Assembly: GCF_036021035.1 (NCBI RefSeq)
Contig: NZ_CP107930.1
Location: 2,170,001-2,234,000 of the forward strand
Source: Kineococcus sp. NBC_00420
GTDB lineage: Bacteria > Actinomycetota > Actinomycetes > Actinomycetales > Kineococcaceae
DNA length: 64,000 nucleotides
Direction: 5' to 3'
The position numbers and the translations under genes were made by a program. How positions within the stretch are numbered: the first letter of the stretch is position 1; each line of letters starts with the position of its first letter. The notes under the pieces are model-generated. The model did not search any database. It was not told the DNA's origin and worked only from the letters and a program-made list of their open reading frames with translations. Below, piece by piece: positions 10,790 to 18,515 of the stretch.

Positions 10790-11344
10790 ATGACGGACAC
10801 CAGCTTGCAGGGCAAGAAGGTCGCGTTCCTCGTGGCCACCGAGGGCATCGAGCAGGTCGAGCTGACCGCACCGTGGAAGGCCGTGCAGGAGGCGGGCGGG
10901 CAGCCCGTGCTGATCTCGACGAAGGCCGGTCAGGTGCAGGCCTTCGACCACCTCGACAAGGGCGACACCTTCGACGTCGACGTCGTCGTGGACGACGCCA
11001 GCCCGAGCGAGTACGCCGCGCTCGTCCTGCCGGGCGGGGTCGCGAACCCCGACGCGCTGCGGACGAGCCTGTCGGCCGTGAAGTTCGTCGGGCAGTTCGC
11101 CGCGTCGACGCGCCCCATCGCCGCCATCTGCCACGCCCCGTGGACCCTCGTCGAGGCCGACGTGCTCAAGGGCCGACGGATGACGTCGTGGCCCTCGCTG
11201 CGGACGGACCTGCGCAACGCCGGGGCCGAGTGGGTCGACGAGGAGGTCGTCGTGGACCTCTCCGGTCCCGGCCCGCTCATCACCAGCCGCAACCCCGACG
11301 ACCTGCCGGCGTTCACCAAGGCCCTCGTGGAGGCGATCGCGTGA
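10790..11344 (+). CDS. DJ-1/PfpI family protein (type 1 glutamine amidotransferase-like)
   Basis: 184-residue protein of the PfpI/YhbO/Gsp18 subgroup. The nucleophile elbow IAAICHAPWTL gives Cys114-His115, and Glu18 in ATEGIEQVEL is the conserved acidic partner. Members are proposed stress-protective deglycases, glyoxalases or peptidases; which activity applies is unresolved. ATG 10790 was chosen because the protein core begins right after it; the upstream in-frame stretch is translated repeat. Its stop overlaps the next gene by 4 bp, so the two are coupled. Confidence 0.9.
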   Translation: MTDTSLQGKKVAFLVATEGIEQVELTAPWKAVQEAGGQPVLISTKAGQVQAFDHLDKGDTFDVDVVVDDASPSEYAALVLPGGVANPDALRTSLSAVKFVGQFAASTRPIAAICHAPWTLVEADVLKGRRMTSWPSLRTDLRNAGAEWVDEEVVVDLSGPGPLITSRNPDDLPAFTKALVEAIA

Positions 11345-12342
11345 ACACGGGCATCGGCTACACCTGCATGAGCGAGCAGTCCGACCCGCGCTGGTTGGTG
11401 CGGGACGCGATGGCGGCCGAGGAGGCCGGTTTCGACACGATCGTCTTCTCCGACCACGCCTCGCCGTGGCTGACCTCGCAGGGGCACGCGCCCTACGCCT
11501 GGTCGGTGCTCGGGGCGGTCGCGGCGACGACGTCGCGGGTGGAACTCATGACGTACGTGACCTGCCCCACGATCCGCTACCACCCCGCGATCGTGGCCCA
11601 GAAGGCCGCGACGGTTCAGATCCTCTCCGAAGGACGCTTCGTCCTCGGCCTGGGTTCCGGGGAGAACCTCAACGAGCACGTCGTCGGCCAGGGCTGGCCG
11701 GCGGTCGAGGAACGTCAGGACATGCTCGTCGAGGCCTGCGAGATCATCTCGAACCTCTTCGACGGGGAACTCCTCACCTACGTCGGCGACCACTTCCGGG
11801 TCGACTCCCACCGCCTGTGGGACGTTCCCGAGCACCGGGTCCCGATCGCCGTCGCGGTCAGCGGTGAGAAGTCGGCGACGAGGTTCTCTCCGTTGGCCGA
11901 CCACCTCGTCGCGGTGGAACCGGAGGCCGCCCTGGCCGCCTGGGACGCCGCCCGCGAACCCGGCCAGCGGCCCAGCCGCAAGATCGGGCAGATGCCGGTC
12001 AGCTGGGACGCCGACCAGGACGCCGCGACCGCGCGGGCGCACGAGCAGTTCCGCTGGTTCGCCGGTGGCTGGAAGGTGAACGCCGACCTGCCGACGACCG
12101 CCGGTTTCGCGGGGGCCACGCAGTTCGTGCGTCCCGAGGACGTCGCCGGGACGATCCCCTGCGGGAACTCCGTCGACGCGATCGTCGAAGCCGCGTCCGC
12201 CTACTTCGAGGCGGGTTTCACCGACCTCTCGCTCGTCCAGATCGGCGGGGAGCACCAGTCGGAGTTCCTGAAGGTGGCGCAGAGCGAGATCATCCCCGCC
12301 CTGCGCGAGGCGGCGCAGGGGTCTGACCCCTCCCCCAGCTGA
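11341..12342 (+). CDS. F420-dependent LLM-class oxidoreductase (FGD-like, TIGR03557 type)
   Basis: 333-residue luciferase-like monooxygenase fold. The sequence follows the F420-dependent glucose-6-phosphate dehydrogenase family closely: IGYTCMSEQ at the start, FDTIVFSDHASPWL, APYAWSVLGAVAATTSRVEL, TCPTIRYHPAIVAQKAAT, FVLGLGSGENLNEHV. It would use coenzyme F420 rather than FMN. The substrate is uncertain, since many family members are not true FGDs. GTG 11341 overlaps the PfpI stop (GTGA), suggesting a two-gene redox/stress operon ended by the hairpin at 12366. Confidence 0.9.
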   Translation: MNTGIGYTCMSEQSDPRWLVRDAMAAEEAGFDTIVFSDHASPWLTSQGHAPYAWSVLGAVAATTSRVELMTYVTCPTIRYHPAIVAQKAATVQILSEGRFVLGLGSGENLNEHVVGQGWPAVEERQDMLVEACEIISNLFDGELLTYVGDHFRVDSHRLWDVPEHRVPIAVAVSGEKSATRFSPLADHLVAVEPEAALAAWDAAREPGQRPSRKIGQMPVSWDADQDAATARAHEQFRWFAGGWKVNADLPTTAGFAGATQFVRPEDVAGTIPCGNSVDAIVEAASAYFEAGFTDLSLVQIGGEHQSEFLKVAQSEIIPALREAAQGSDPSPS

Positions 12343-12365
12343 ACCGGGCTGATCGTTCCCGACCC

Positions 12366-12400
12366 GCCGGCGCCCGGGCACGACCTGCCCGGGCACCGGC
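12366..12400 (+). terminator. Strong terminator hairpin after the F420 oxidoreductase gene
   Basis: GCCCGGGCA/TGCCCGGGC (12372-12380, 12386-12394) with a 5-nt loop, extended by an outer GCCGG/CCGGC pairing with one-base bulges. It lies 24 nt after the stop codon. No long T-run, as usual in high-GC actinobacteria. Confidence 0.75.
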
Positions 12401-12497
12401 GTACGCCGTCGCGGCGGCGCCGCCTGAACCTTTCCCGAGTGTCACCGGAGCGCTACGCTGCGTGGAGACATCGGGGTCTCGGGCGAAGAAGGTCTTC

Positions 12498-13379
12498 ATG
12501 CGTCAGCGCACGGCAGTTCTCGCGATCACTCCTCTCACCGCAGCGCTCCTGACCCTCGCTCCCGGGGCGTCGGCGGCGGCTGCGCCGCGGGCCGTGGTCG
12601 TCCCCTGCGGGACGACCCTCACGACCAGCGTGCGACTGGCCGCCGACGTCGTCTGCCCCCAGGGCGGCGGGCTGCAGCTCGCGCGCGACGGCATCGAACT
12701 CAACCTGAACGGGCACTCGGTCACCGGCCCGGGTGCCGGGACGGACAGCAGCGGCGTCTTCTTCGCCGCCCGCGACGTGACCGTCCGCAACGGCACGATC
12801 TCGGGGTGGGGCACGGGGGTCACCGCCAACTACTCCAACGACGACGGGCCGGTGAGCGTGGGCGGCACCGTGCGCGAGGCTCGACTGCAGGGCAACGGGG
12901 TCGGGGTCGACAGCGAGCAGGGTGGCGACGTCGTCGTGCGGAACTCCCTCCTCAGCGGGAACTCCCGGGGCGGCGTCGCGGTCTTCGACGGGCGACTGCG
13001 GGTGGAGCGGTCCACGGCCGAGGCCAACCAGACGGGATTCTTCACCTTCTCCATCGATCCCGGAGCCTTCGTCGTGCGCGACTCCCTCATCCGGGGGAAC
13101 CGGGGCGCCGGGATCTCCTGCAGCCAGGACGGGCGCTACGACGTCGACCGCACCACGTTGCAGCGCAACGGTACCGGGCTCGACGTGTTCGAGTGCGGCG
13201 GGATCGTCCAGAACTCGAAGTTCATCTGGAACCGGCAGCACGTCGGCGGGTTCCTCGTGGAGGGCGACCGGATCGACCTGGTCTGCAACAGCTACACCCG
13301 CGACGGCGGACCGGTGGAGTTCCCCGTCCAACCGTGTCCCGCCGGGGTCAGCGCTCCCGTCATCGCCGAGGAGTCCTGA
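12498..13379 (+). CDS. Secreted right-handed parallel beta-helix protein
   Basis: 293 residues with a Sec signal peptide (MRQR, hydrophobic core, cleavage near ASA-AA at about 26). The mature part has repeating short beta rungs typical of pectate-lyase-like folds (LNLNGHSVTGPG, VTVRNGTISGWGTGV, VVVRNSLLSGN, FVVRDSLIRGNRGAGI, IVQNSKFIWN). Four or more cysteines near the ends could form disulphides outside the cell. No catalytic site can be named; it may bind or process a polysaccharide. ATG 12498 has AGAAGG upstream. Stands alone between two terminated units. Confidence 0.85.
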   Translation: MRQRTAVLAITPLTAALLTLAPGASAAAAPRAVVVPCGTTLTTSVRLAADVVCPQGGGLQLARDGIELNLNGHSVTGPGAGTDSSGVFFAARDVTVRNGTISGWGTGVTANYSNDDGPVSVGGTVREARLQGNGVGVDSEQGGDVVVRNSLLSGNSRGGVAVFDGRLRVERSTAEANQTGFFTFSIDPGAFVVRDSLIRGNRGAGISCSQDGRYDVDRTTLQRNGTGLDVFECGGIVQNSKFIWNRQHVGGFLVEGDRIDLVCNSYTRDGGPVEFPVQPCPAGVSAPVIAEES

Positions 13380-13382
13380 GTC

Positions 13383-14594
13383 TCAGACCAGCAGGTCCGC
13401 CAGGACGTCGACGAGGGCGGTCGAACCGAGTTCGGCGTCCTCGTCGGTGCACGCCTCCTCGGGCGAGTGCGAGACCCCGGTCGGGTTGCGGGTGAAGAGC
13501 ATCGCCGTCGGGACCACCGCGGCGAGGATCCCCGCGTCGTGCCCGGCCCCGGTCGAGAGGTTCGGGGCGCCGTCGAGCACGCCCGTGATGCGGCGGGCCA
13601 GGGCGGGGTCGAAGTCCACGGTGGCGCCGAAGGACTCCTCGCGGACCTCGACGGAACACCCCTCCCCCGCGGCGATCTCCTGCGCGCGCCGCGTGATCTC
13701 GGCGACCACGGCCACCGTCACCACGTCCTCCGGGTGACGCACGTCCAGCCACAGGTCGACGCGGGAGGCGATGACGTTCGTCCCGCCGGGGACCGGGTGC
13801 AACCGCCCGACGGTGGCCCGGGTCCCGGGGTTCGCGGCGGCGACCTCGCGCACCGCGACGACCAGTCGGGACGCCGCGAGCAACGGGTCGCGGCGGTCCT
13901 CGAGCAGGGTCGTCCCCGCGTGGTTGCCCTGGCCGTGGACGCTGAACCGCCAGCGTCCGTGACCGATGACGGAACTCGCCACGGCGACGGGGGCGTCGAG
14001 GTCGATCAACCCGCGGCCCTGCTCGACGTGGAGTTCGACGAAGGTCCCGATGCGGGCGAGCGTCTCCTCGTCCCGGCCGAAACCCCGGGGGTCGAACCCG
14101 GAGCGGGCGGCGACGTCGGCGAAGGTGTTCCCCTCCGGATCGGTGAGGGCCAGCGCCTTCTCGGCGGTGATGGCGCCGGTCAGCAACCGGGAACCGAGGC
14201 AGGCCACCCCGAACCGGGACCCCTCCTCCTCGGGGAACACCGCGAGACCCAGCGGTCTCGAGGGGACGACACCGCGTTGGCGCAGCAGGTCGAGCGACCG
14301 CAACGCCGAGGCGACCCCCAGCGGTCCGTCGAACGCGCCACCCCCGGGGACGGAGTCGAGGTGGCTACCGGTGACGACGGCCCCCTCCAGCGGGAGACCG
14401 GCGGGGTTCCACCACGCCCAGACGATCCCGTTGCGGTCGGTCTCGGCCTCCAGCCCGCGCGCCGCGAGTTCCGCCGTGTACCAGGACACGAGATCGCGTT
14501 CGGCGGTGGAGAAGACCGGGCGCGAGTACCCGCCCCGGGTGGCGTCCCGGCCGGTGTCGGCGATGGCGGCCAGCAGGTCAGAGGTCTCGGACAC
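13383..14594 (-). CDS. M20-family Zn amidohydrolase (allantoate / N-carbamoyl-amino-acid hydrolase type)
   Basis: 403-residue metallo-amidohydrolase. Metal ligands and catalytic motifs are visible: GSHLDSVPGGGAFDGPLGV (His/Asp), FPEEEGSRFGVACLGSRLL (catalytic Glu pair), FVELHVEQGRGL (His) and GAGHDAGILA. The dimerisation lid segment begins at VIGHGRWRFSVHGQGNHAGTT. The family cleaves N-carbamoyl or N-formimino groups from amino acids or allantoate. It follows hutD and an MTOX-like gene, overlapping the latter by 17 bp, so a role in degrading an N-substituted amino acid is likely, but the substrate is inferred. Confidence 0.88.
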   Translation of the reverse strand: MSETSDLLAAIADTGRDATRGGYSRPVFSTAERDLVSWYTAELAARGLEAETDRNGIVWAWWNPAGLPLEGAVVTGSHLDSVPGGGAFDGPLGVASALRSLDLLRQRGVVPSRPLGLAVFPEEEGSRFGVACLGSRLLTGAITAEKALALTDPEGNTFADVAARSGFDPRGFGRDEETLARIGTFVELHVEQGRGLIDLDAPVAVASSVIGHGRWRFSVHGQGNHAGTTLLEDRRDPLLAASRLVVAVREVAAANPGTRATVGRLHPVPGGTNVIASRVDLWLDVRHPEDVVTVAVVAEITRRAQEIAAGEGCSVEVREESFGATVDFDPALARRITGVLDGAPNLSTGAGHDAGILAAVVPTAMLFTRNPTGVSHSPEEACTDEDAELGSTALVDVLADLLV

Positions 14595-15708
14595 CCGCCG
14601 AACCTACCCGGAACCGCTCGGGAACGGTCCCGGTGCCGAGCGCGACGTCCGCGGCGACCTCACCGAGCAGCGGTGCGAACTTCGCGCCGTGCCCGGAGCA
14701 GGGCGACAGGACGGTCACCCCGTCCACCCCGTCGACGACGAAGTCCTCGGTGGGGGTGTTGGTGAACAGGCAGGTCGTCTCCGCGTAGGGCTCCGGATCG
14801 AGGCCGGGGAGGAACCGGCTCACGTGCTCCACGACCCGCGCGCGGTTCGCGGGGTCGATCGCACCGGTGCGGGCCGCGGCGGAGGGCAGGACCCGGCCAC
14901 CGTTGAACTCGGCCACCTTCTGCCCGCGGAACTGCGCGTCGCGACCCCCGGGCAGGGAGTAGACGGAGGTGCCGTCCTGCTCGTGGATGGTGGTCGGCCA
15001 GGACGCACCAGGGTCGCGGTAGCGGAAGTGGAAGGCGTTCTCCTCGCGCACCTGCAGCGGAGGGAACGCGGCCAGGAACTCCGCCGGCAACGAGAGGTTC
15101 CCGAGCAGGTCCGGCAGCCATCCGCCGGCACTGACGACGACGCGTTCCGCCGCGAGCGTGCGCCCGTCGACGGCATGGGCGGTGAACCCCGTCGCGGTGC
15201 GTTCGAGGTGCTGCAGCGGCCAGCCGGTGAGCACCTCCGCACCACCGGCCCGGGCGGCCGCGACCATCGCCGCCACGGTCCGCTCCGCGTCCAGGACACC
15301 GCCCGCCGGGTGCAGCAGGACGTCGCTGTCGGCGGCGACGTGCGGCCACCGTTCCCGGGCCGCGCGCCGGGGGACGAGTTCGTGCTCGACGCCCGCCGCG
15401 GCGAGGACCCGCGCCAACCCGGCCACGTCGTGGTCGGGACCGAAGTCGAGGGCCCCGCACCGGGTGATGAGCGGGGCTCCGTGCCGCCGCTCCAGCTCGG
15501 ACCACAGCGGTACCGACGCCGCGAGGAGGTCGACGTAGTCCCGCTCCCGGTAGGCGAACCGGAAGATCCGCGCCGACCCGTGCGAGCTGCCCCGCGCCGA
15601 GGCCGGCACGTCGCGTTCGACCAGGGTGACGGAGAAGCCCCGCTCAGTCAGTCGCCAGGCGGTGGACGCTCCCGCGAGACCGGCTCCGACCACGAGGAAC
15701 TGCGACAT
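14578..15708 (-). CDS. FAD-dependent N-methyl-amino-acid oxidase (MTOX/sarcosine oxidase-like)
   Basis: 376-residue DAO-family flavoprotein. FLVVGAGLAGASTAWRLTERGFSVTLVER binds FAD. TTCLFTNTPTEDFVVD carries the Cys that in monomeric sarcosine oxidase and MTOX attaches FAD covalently, and SPCSGHGAKFAPLLG is the following flavin-contact motif. SHGSARIFRFAY near residue 45 is also typical. It would oxidatively demethylate an N-methyl amino acid, releasing formaldehyde and hydrogen peroxide. Start overlaps hutD by 65 bp; its end overlaps the M20 gene by 17 bp. Confidence 0.9.
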   Translation of the reverse strand: MSQFLVVGAGLAGASTAWRLTERGFSVTLVERDVPASARGSSHGSARIFRFAYRERDYVDLLAASVPLWSELERRHGAPLITRCGALDFGPDHDVAGLARVLAAAGVEHELVPRRAARERWPHVAADSDVLLHPAGGVLDAERTVAAMVAAARAGGAEVLTGWPLQHLERTATGFTAHAVDGRTLAAERVVVSAGGWLPDLLGNLSLPAEFLAAFPPLQVREENAFHFRYRDPGASWPTTIHEQDGTSVYSLPGGRDAQFRGQKVAEFNGGRVLPSAAARTGAIDPANRARVVEHVSRFLPGLDPEPYAETTCLFTNTPTEDFVVDGVDGVTVLSPCSGHGAKFAPLLGEVAADVALGTGTVPERFRVGSAGVRDL

Positions 15709-16162
15709 CCGACGCCTCCAGGATCACGACGGCCCGTTCGAGGGCGGGGAGGTCCCCGCGGGCCACCTCGAAGTGTGCCTGCAGGGTGTCCAGGTCGACG
15801 ACCGCCACTGCGCTCCCGCCCGCGTAGCGGCCGCCCACGACGGTGATCCCCGGGGGTGACGTCGCCATCACGTTGACCGCCAGCACCTCCCCCTCGGGGT
15901 GGGCCACGACGGGGAGCTCACCGTCGAACACCAGCACCGCCCGCGGCCCGACGTCCTGGGGTGCGCCGTCCAGGTCCAGCACAAGCTCACCCCGAGCCAC
16001 GGCGAACCAGCGGGTCACCCCGGGGAACGTCGAGAACGGGCCGTCGGCGCTGATGGTCGCGACGCTGAGGCGCCACCGCTCGTCGCGGTGGAGTTCCCGC
16101 GTCGTCCCGCCCCCGTTGCGCCAGGGCTGGTCGGGGACGTCGTCGTGACGGACGGTGCGCAC
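15644..16162 (-). CDS. HutD/Ves family protein
   Basis: 172-residue cupin-like protein of the HutD family. The signature QPWRNGGGTTRELHRD is near the N terminus, followed by WRLSVATISADGPFSTFPGVTRWF. HutD is linked to histidine utilisation, possibly binding a formylated intermediate and limiting pathway flux. GTG 16162 chosen because the conserved block begins about 12 residues later. The last 21 codons overlap the next gene. Context with an amidohydrolase and an oxidase, but no hutHUI genes, is unusual. Confidence 0.85.
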   Translation of the reverse strand: MRTVRHDDVPDQPWRNGGGTTRELHRDERWRLSVATISADGPFSTFPGVTRWFAVARGELVLDLDGAPQDVGPRAVLVFDGELPVVAHPEGEVLAVNVMATSPPGITVVGGRYAGGSAVAVVDLDTLQAHFEVARGDLPALERAVVILEASDVAVPRGRSRSRGSVHRLATD

Positions 16163-16239
16163 GCCCCCAGCATGCCCGCCTCCGACCGGGTGCCGGTGGG
16201 TGGCGCCCGACCCGCGCGAGGAGGTACGGTCCGCGGACG

Positions 16240-16737
16240 GTGAACCCGTGCCCGGGGGCTTCGCACCCCGGACCTGTCGAGTGCACGGGTCGTTCATTGC
16301 ATCGCCACACGCCGCTGACCCCGGTCAGCCTGCGCCTCTTCCAGCTCGTCCCCGTCGTCCTGCACGTGCGGGAACTCACCGGCGGCCGGCCACGCCCCAC
16401 CGTCGGTGACGACATCACCTGGTTCCTCACGCACCGCCCCGACGACCGGGTTCCCTGGCCGTCCGGGTCCACCCGCCTGCACGCCTCGTACGAACCGCGG
16501 GGTTCCACCTCCGCCACGACGGGGTTCCCCGTCCGGGTCCAGGTGGTGAACTGGGCGGTCCGGGGGCCGGCCGACGACCGGCGCCCCGTCGGCGGCACGG
16601 AGGAACTGCGCGACGTCCACCGGCCCGGGAAGCTCCTCGCCGGTCGTGATCGCCGTGACGTGCACGTGCTCGTGGACCTCGCCGTGCGGCGCGCCTCAGC
16701 GACCGACGCGGTAGCGGACGTGGGTCGCGAGCGGTGA
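16240..16737 (+). CDS. Hypothetical protein
   Basis: 165 codons, no family recognised. Support for coding: third codon positions are almost all G or C while first and second positions are mixed, the pattern of real genes in this genome, and not seen in the opposite reading. The middle part (GDDITWFLTHRPDDRVPW, RLHASYEPRGSTSATTGFPVRVQVVNWAVRG) looks like a globular domain. GTG 16240 is preceded by TACGGT (16225-16230), consistent with a leaderless transcript. Its 3' end overlaps the convergent RibD-like gene by 42 bp. The start is uncertain; a TTG at 16297 is an alternative. Confidence 0.5.
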   Translation: MNPCPGASHPGPVECTGRSLHRHTPLTPVSLRLFQLVPVVLHVRELTGGRPRPTVGDDITWFLTHRPDDRVPWPSGSTRLHASYEPRGSTSATTGFPVRVQVVNWAVRGPADDRRPVGGTEELRDVHRPGKLLAGRDRRDVHVLVDLAVRRASATDAVADVGRER

Positions 16738-17304
16738 GTGGACGACCTCGACGGGGACGAGACCGGGATCGGTCACCCCGTCGAGGAGTCGCTCCCCCGC
16801 CCCGATCAGGATCGGGACGACGTCGAGGGCGAGTTCCTCGACCACGCCCGCGGCCAGCGCCTGCCGGACGGTGGAGGCACCGCCGGCGATGCGCACGTCG
16901 CCGGCCCCGGCCGCCTCCCGGGCGCGGGCGAAGGCGGCGTCGAAACCTTCGGTGACGAAGTGGAAGGTCGTCCCGGTCAGTTCCAGGGGGGCCCGCTCGT
17001 GGTGGGTGAGGACGAAGACCGGCGCGTGGTAGGGCGGTTCCTCGCCCCACCACCCGCGCCAGGTCTCGTCCGGCCACTCACCCCGGACCGGACCGAACAT
17101 GTTGCGGCCCATGACCACTGCCCCCAGCGGGGCCAGCAGACCCGCGCGCCAGGCCGCGTCGGCCTCGTGGCCGGGCTCCCCGGAGCGGAACTGCCACTGG
17201 TGCAGCAGTTCGGTCCCGACCCCCATGGGGTGCTCGAGGCTCTGGTCCGGACCGGCGGTGAAGCCGTCGAGGGACACGGTCTGGTGGCAGACGACACGAC
17301 TCAT
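16696..17304 (-). CDS. RibD C-terminal / dihydrofolate-reductase-like protein
   Basis: 202-residue protein of the RibD_C family (DHFR fold). Readable motifs: VVCHQTVSLDGFTAGPDQS at the N terminus, VVMGRNMFGPVRGEWP, PVFVLTHHERAPLELTG, VRIAGGASTVRQALAAGVVEELALDVVPILIGAGERLLDG. These proteins are widespread stand-alone NADPH reductases of unknown substrate in actinobacteria, not true FolA. ATG 17304 start. Divergent from the HSL-type hydrolase gene. Confidence 0.9.
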   Translation of the reverse strand: MSRVVCHQTVSLDGFTAGPDQSLEHPMGVGTELLHQWQFRSGEPGHEADAAWRAGLLAPLGAVVMGRNMFGPVRGEWPDETWRGWWGEEPPYHAPVFVLTHHERAPLELTGTTFHFVTEGFDAAFARAREAAGAGDVRIAGGASTVRQALAAGVVEELALDVVPILIGAGERLLDGVTDPGLVPVEVVHSPLATHVRYRVGR

Positions 17305-17369
17305 GCGGGTGGGACCTCCGTCGAGGGTGGCGCTCGGGATCGGTCAGGACTCAGCGGCCGGCGGGACGA

Positions 17370-17391
17370 CCGTCCGCCACCTGGCGGACGG
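17370..17391. other. Perfect 9-bp stem-loop in the divergent promoter region
   Basis: CCGTCCGCC/GGCGGACGG with a 4-nt loop, between two divergently transcribed genes, 98 nt before the hydrolase start. It cannot end either neighbour's transcript; it may be a regulator site or a 5'-leader structure for the hydrolase. Confidence 0.6.
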
Positions 17392-17488
17392 CGCCCGCCG
17401 CCTCGCACGCTCGGCGGGCCGGCCCCGGGTGCAGTCTGGGGGGCGACCGGTCGGCCGTCGACCGGAACACACCGTCGAGAGGTCAACG

Positions 17489-18475
17489 ATGACCACCACC
17501 ACCAACATCACGAGCACCACGGGCTCCGTCACCCCCTTCGACCCCGAAGCGGCGGCCGCGCTGGCCGCCCTCGGGGGTTTCCCGCCCATCACCCCCGACC
17601 TCATCCCGGTCGTGCGCCAGGGCCTGCCCGGTCAGCTGCCCCCGAGCGACGAGGAACTCGCCCGCGACGGCGCCTTCACCGTCGAGGAACGCAGCGTCCC
17701 CGGTCCCGACGGCGCCCCCGACGTCAGCCTGCTGATCTGCCGTCCCACGACGACCGTGACGGGAGCGGTCTACTGGATCCACGGGGGCGGGATGGTCCTC
17801 GGCGACAACCGCGGCGGCATCGCCGAGGCCCTGGACTGGGCCCAGGAGTTCGGCCTGGTCGTCGTGTCGGTGGAGTACCGCCTCGCACCCGAGACCCCAC
17901 ACCCCGGACCGGTCGAGGACTGCTACGCCGGGCTGGTCTGGACCGCGGAGCACGCGGGCGAACTGGGTTTCGACCCGGCGCGCATCGTCGTCGCGGGGGC
18001 CAGCGCCGGCGGCGGGCTGGCCGCCGCGGTCGCCCTGCTGGCCCGTGACCGCCGCGGTCCCGGACTGCTGGGCCAGCTGCTGATCTACCCGATGCTGGAC
18101 GACCGCAACGACTCCCCGTCCGCGGTGCAGATGGCCGACACCGGGACCTGGGGCCGCACGGCCAACGACACCGGCTGGAGCGCGTTGCTGGGCGCGGCCA
18201 GGGGAGGCCCGGACGTCTCGCCCTACGCCGCGCCGGCCCGGGCTCAGGACCTGACGGGGTTGCCGCCGACGTTCGTCGACGTGGCCTCGGCGGAGAACTT
18301 CCGCGACGAGGACATCGCCTACGCGAGCCGCATCTGGCAGGCCGGCGGGCGGGCGGAACTGCACGTCTGGCCCGGCGGGTTCCACGGTTTCGACGTGTTC
18401 GCCCCGCAGGCGGCGATCTCCCAGGCAGCCCGGGCCGCACGACGAGCGTGGCTGTCCCGCCTCGTGCAGGCCTGA
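17489..18475 (+). CDS. Alpha/beta hydrolase, hormone-sensitive-lipase (HSL) type
   Basis: 328 residues. The oxyanion motif YWIHGGGMVLGD and the nucleophile elbow VAGASAGGGLAAAVAL define the HSL/arylesterase family (catalytic Ser in GASAGG). SVEYRLAPETPHPGPVEDCYAGL is also typical; the acid and base fall in the C-terminal FVDVASAENFRDEDI and WPGGFHGFDVFAP segments. Cytosolic esterase acting on short acyl esters is expected. ATG 17489 has GAGAGG just upstream. A PucR-type regulator follows 40 bp downstream. Confidence 0.93.
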   Translation: MTTTTNITSTTGSVTPFDPEAAAALAALGGFPPITPDLIPVVRQGLPGQLPPSDEELARDGAFTVEERSVPGPDGAPDVSLLICRPTTTVTGAVYWIHGGGMVLGDNRGGIAEALDWAQEFGLVVVSVEYRLAPETPHPGPVEDCYAGLVWTAEHAGELGFDPARIVVAGASAGGGLAAAVALLARDRRGPGLLGQLLIYPMLDDRNDSPSAVQMADTGTWGRTANDTGWSALLGAARGGPDVSPYAAPARAQDLTGLPPTFVDVASAENFRDEDIAYASRIWQAGGRAELHVWPGGFHGFDVFAPQAAISQAARAARRAWLSRLVQA

Positions 18476-18515
18476 ACCGCTTCCCGTCGGGCCCCCGCGA
18501 GCGCAGGATGGGCTC

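Noticed and set aside
16294-16665. Minus-strand frame opposite the hypothetical gene at 16240-16737
   Set aside because: Contains Gly/Pro-rich low-complexity runs and its wobble positions are less G/C-biased than those of the plus-strand frame.
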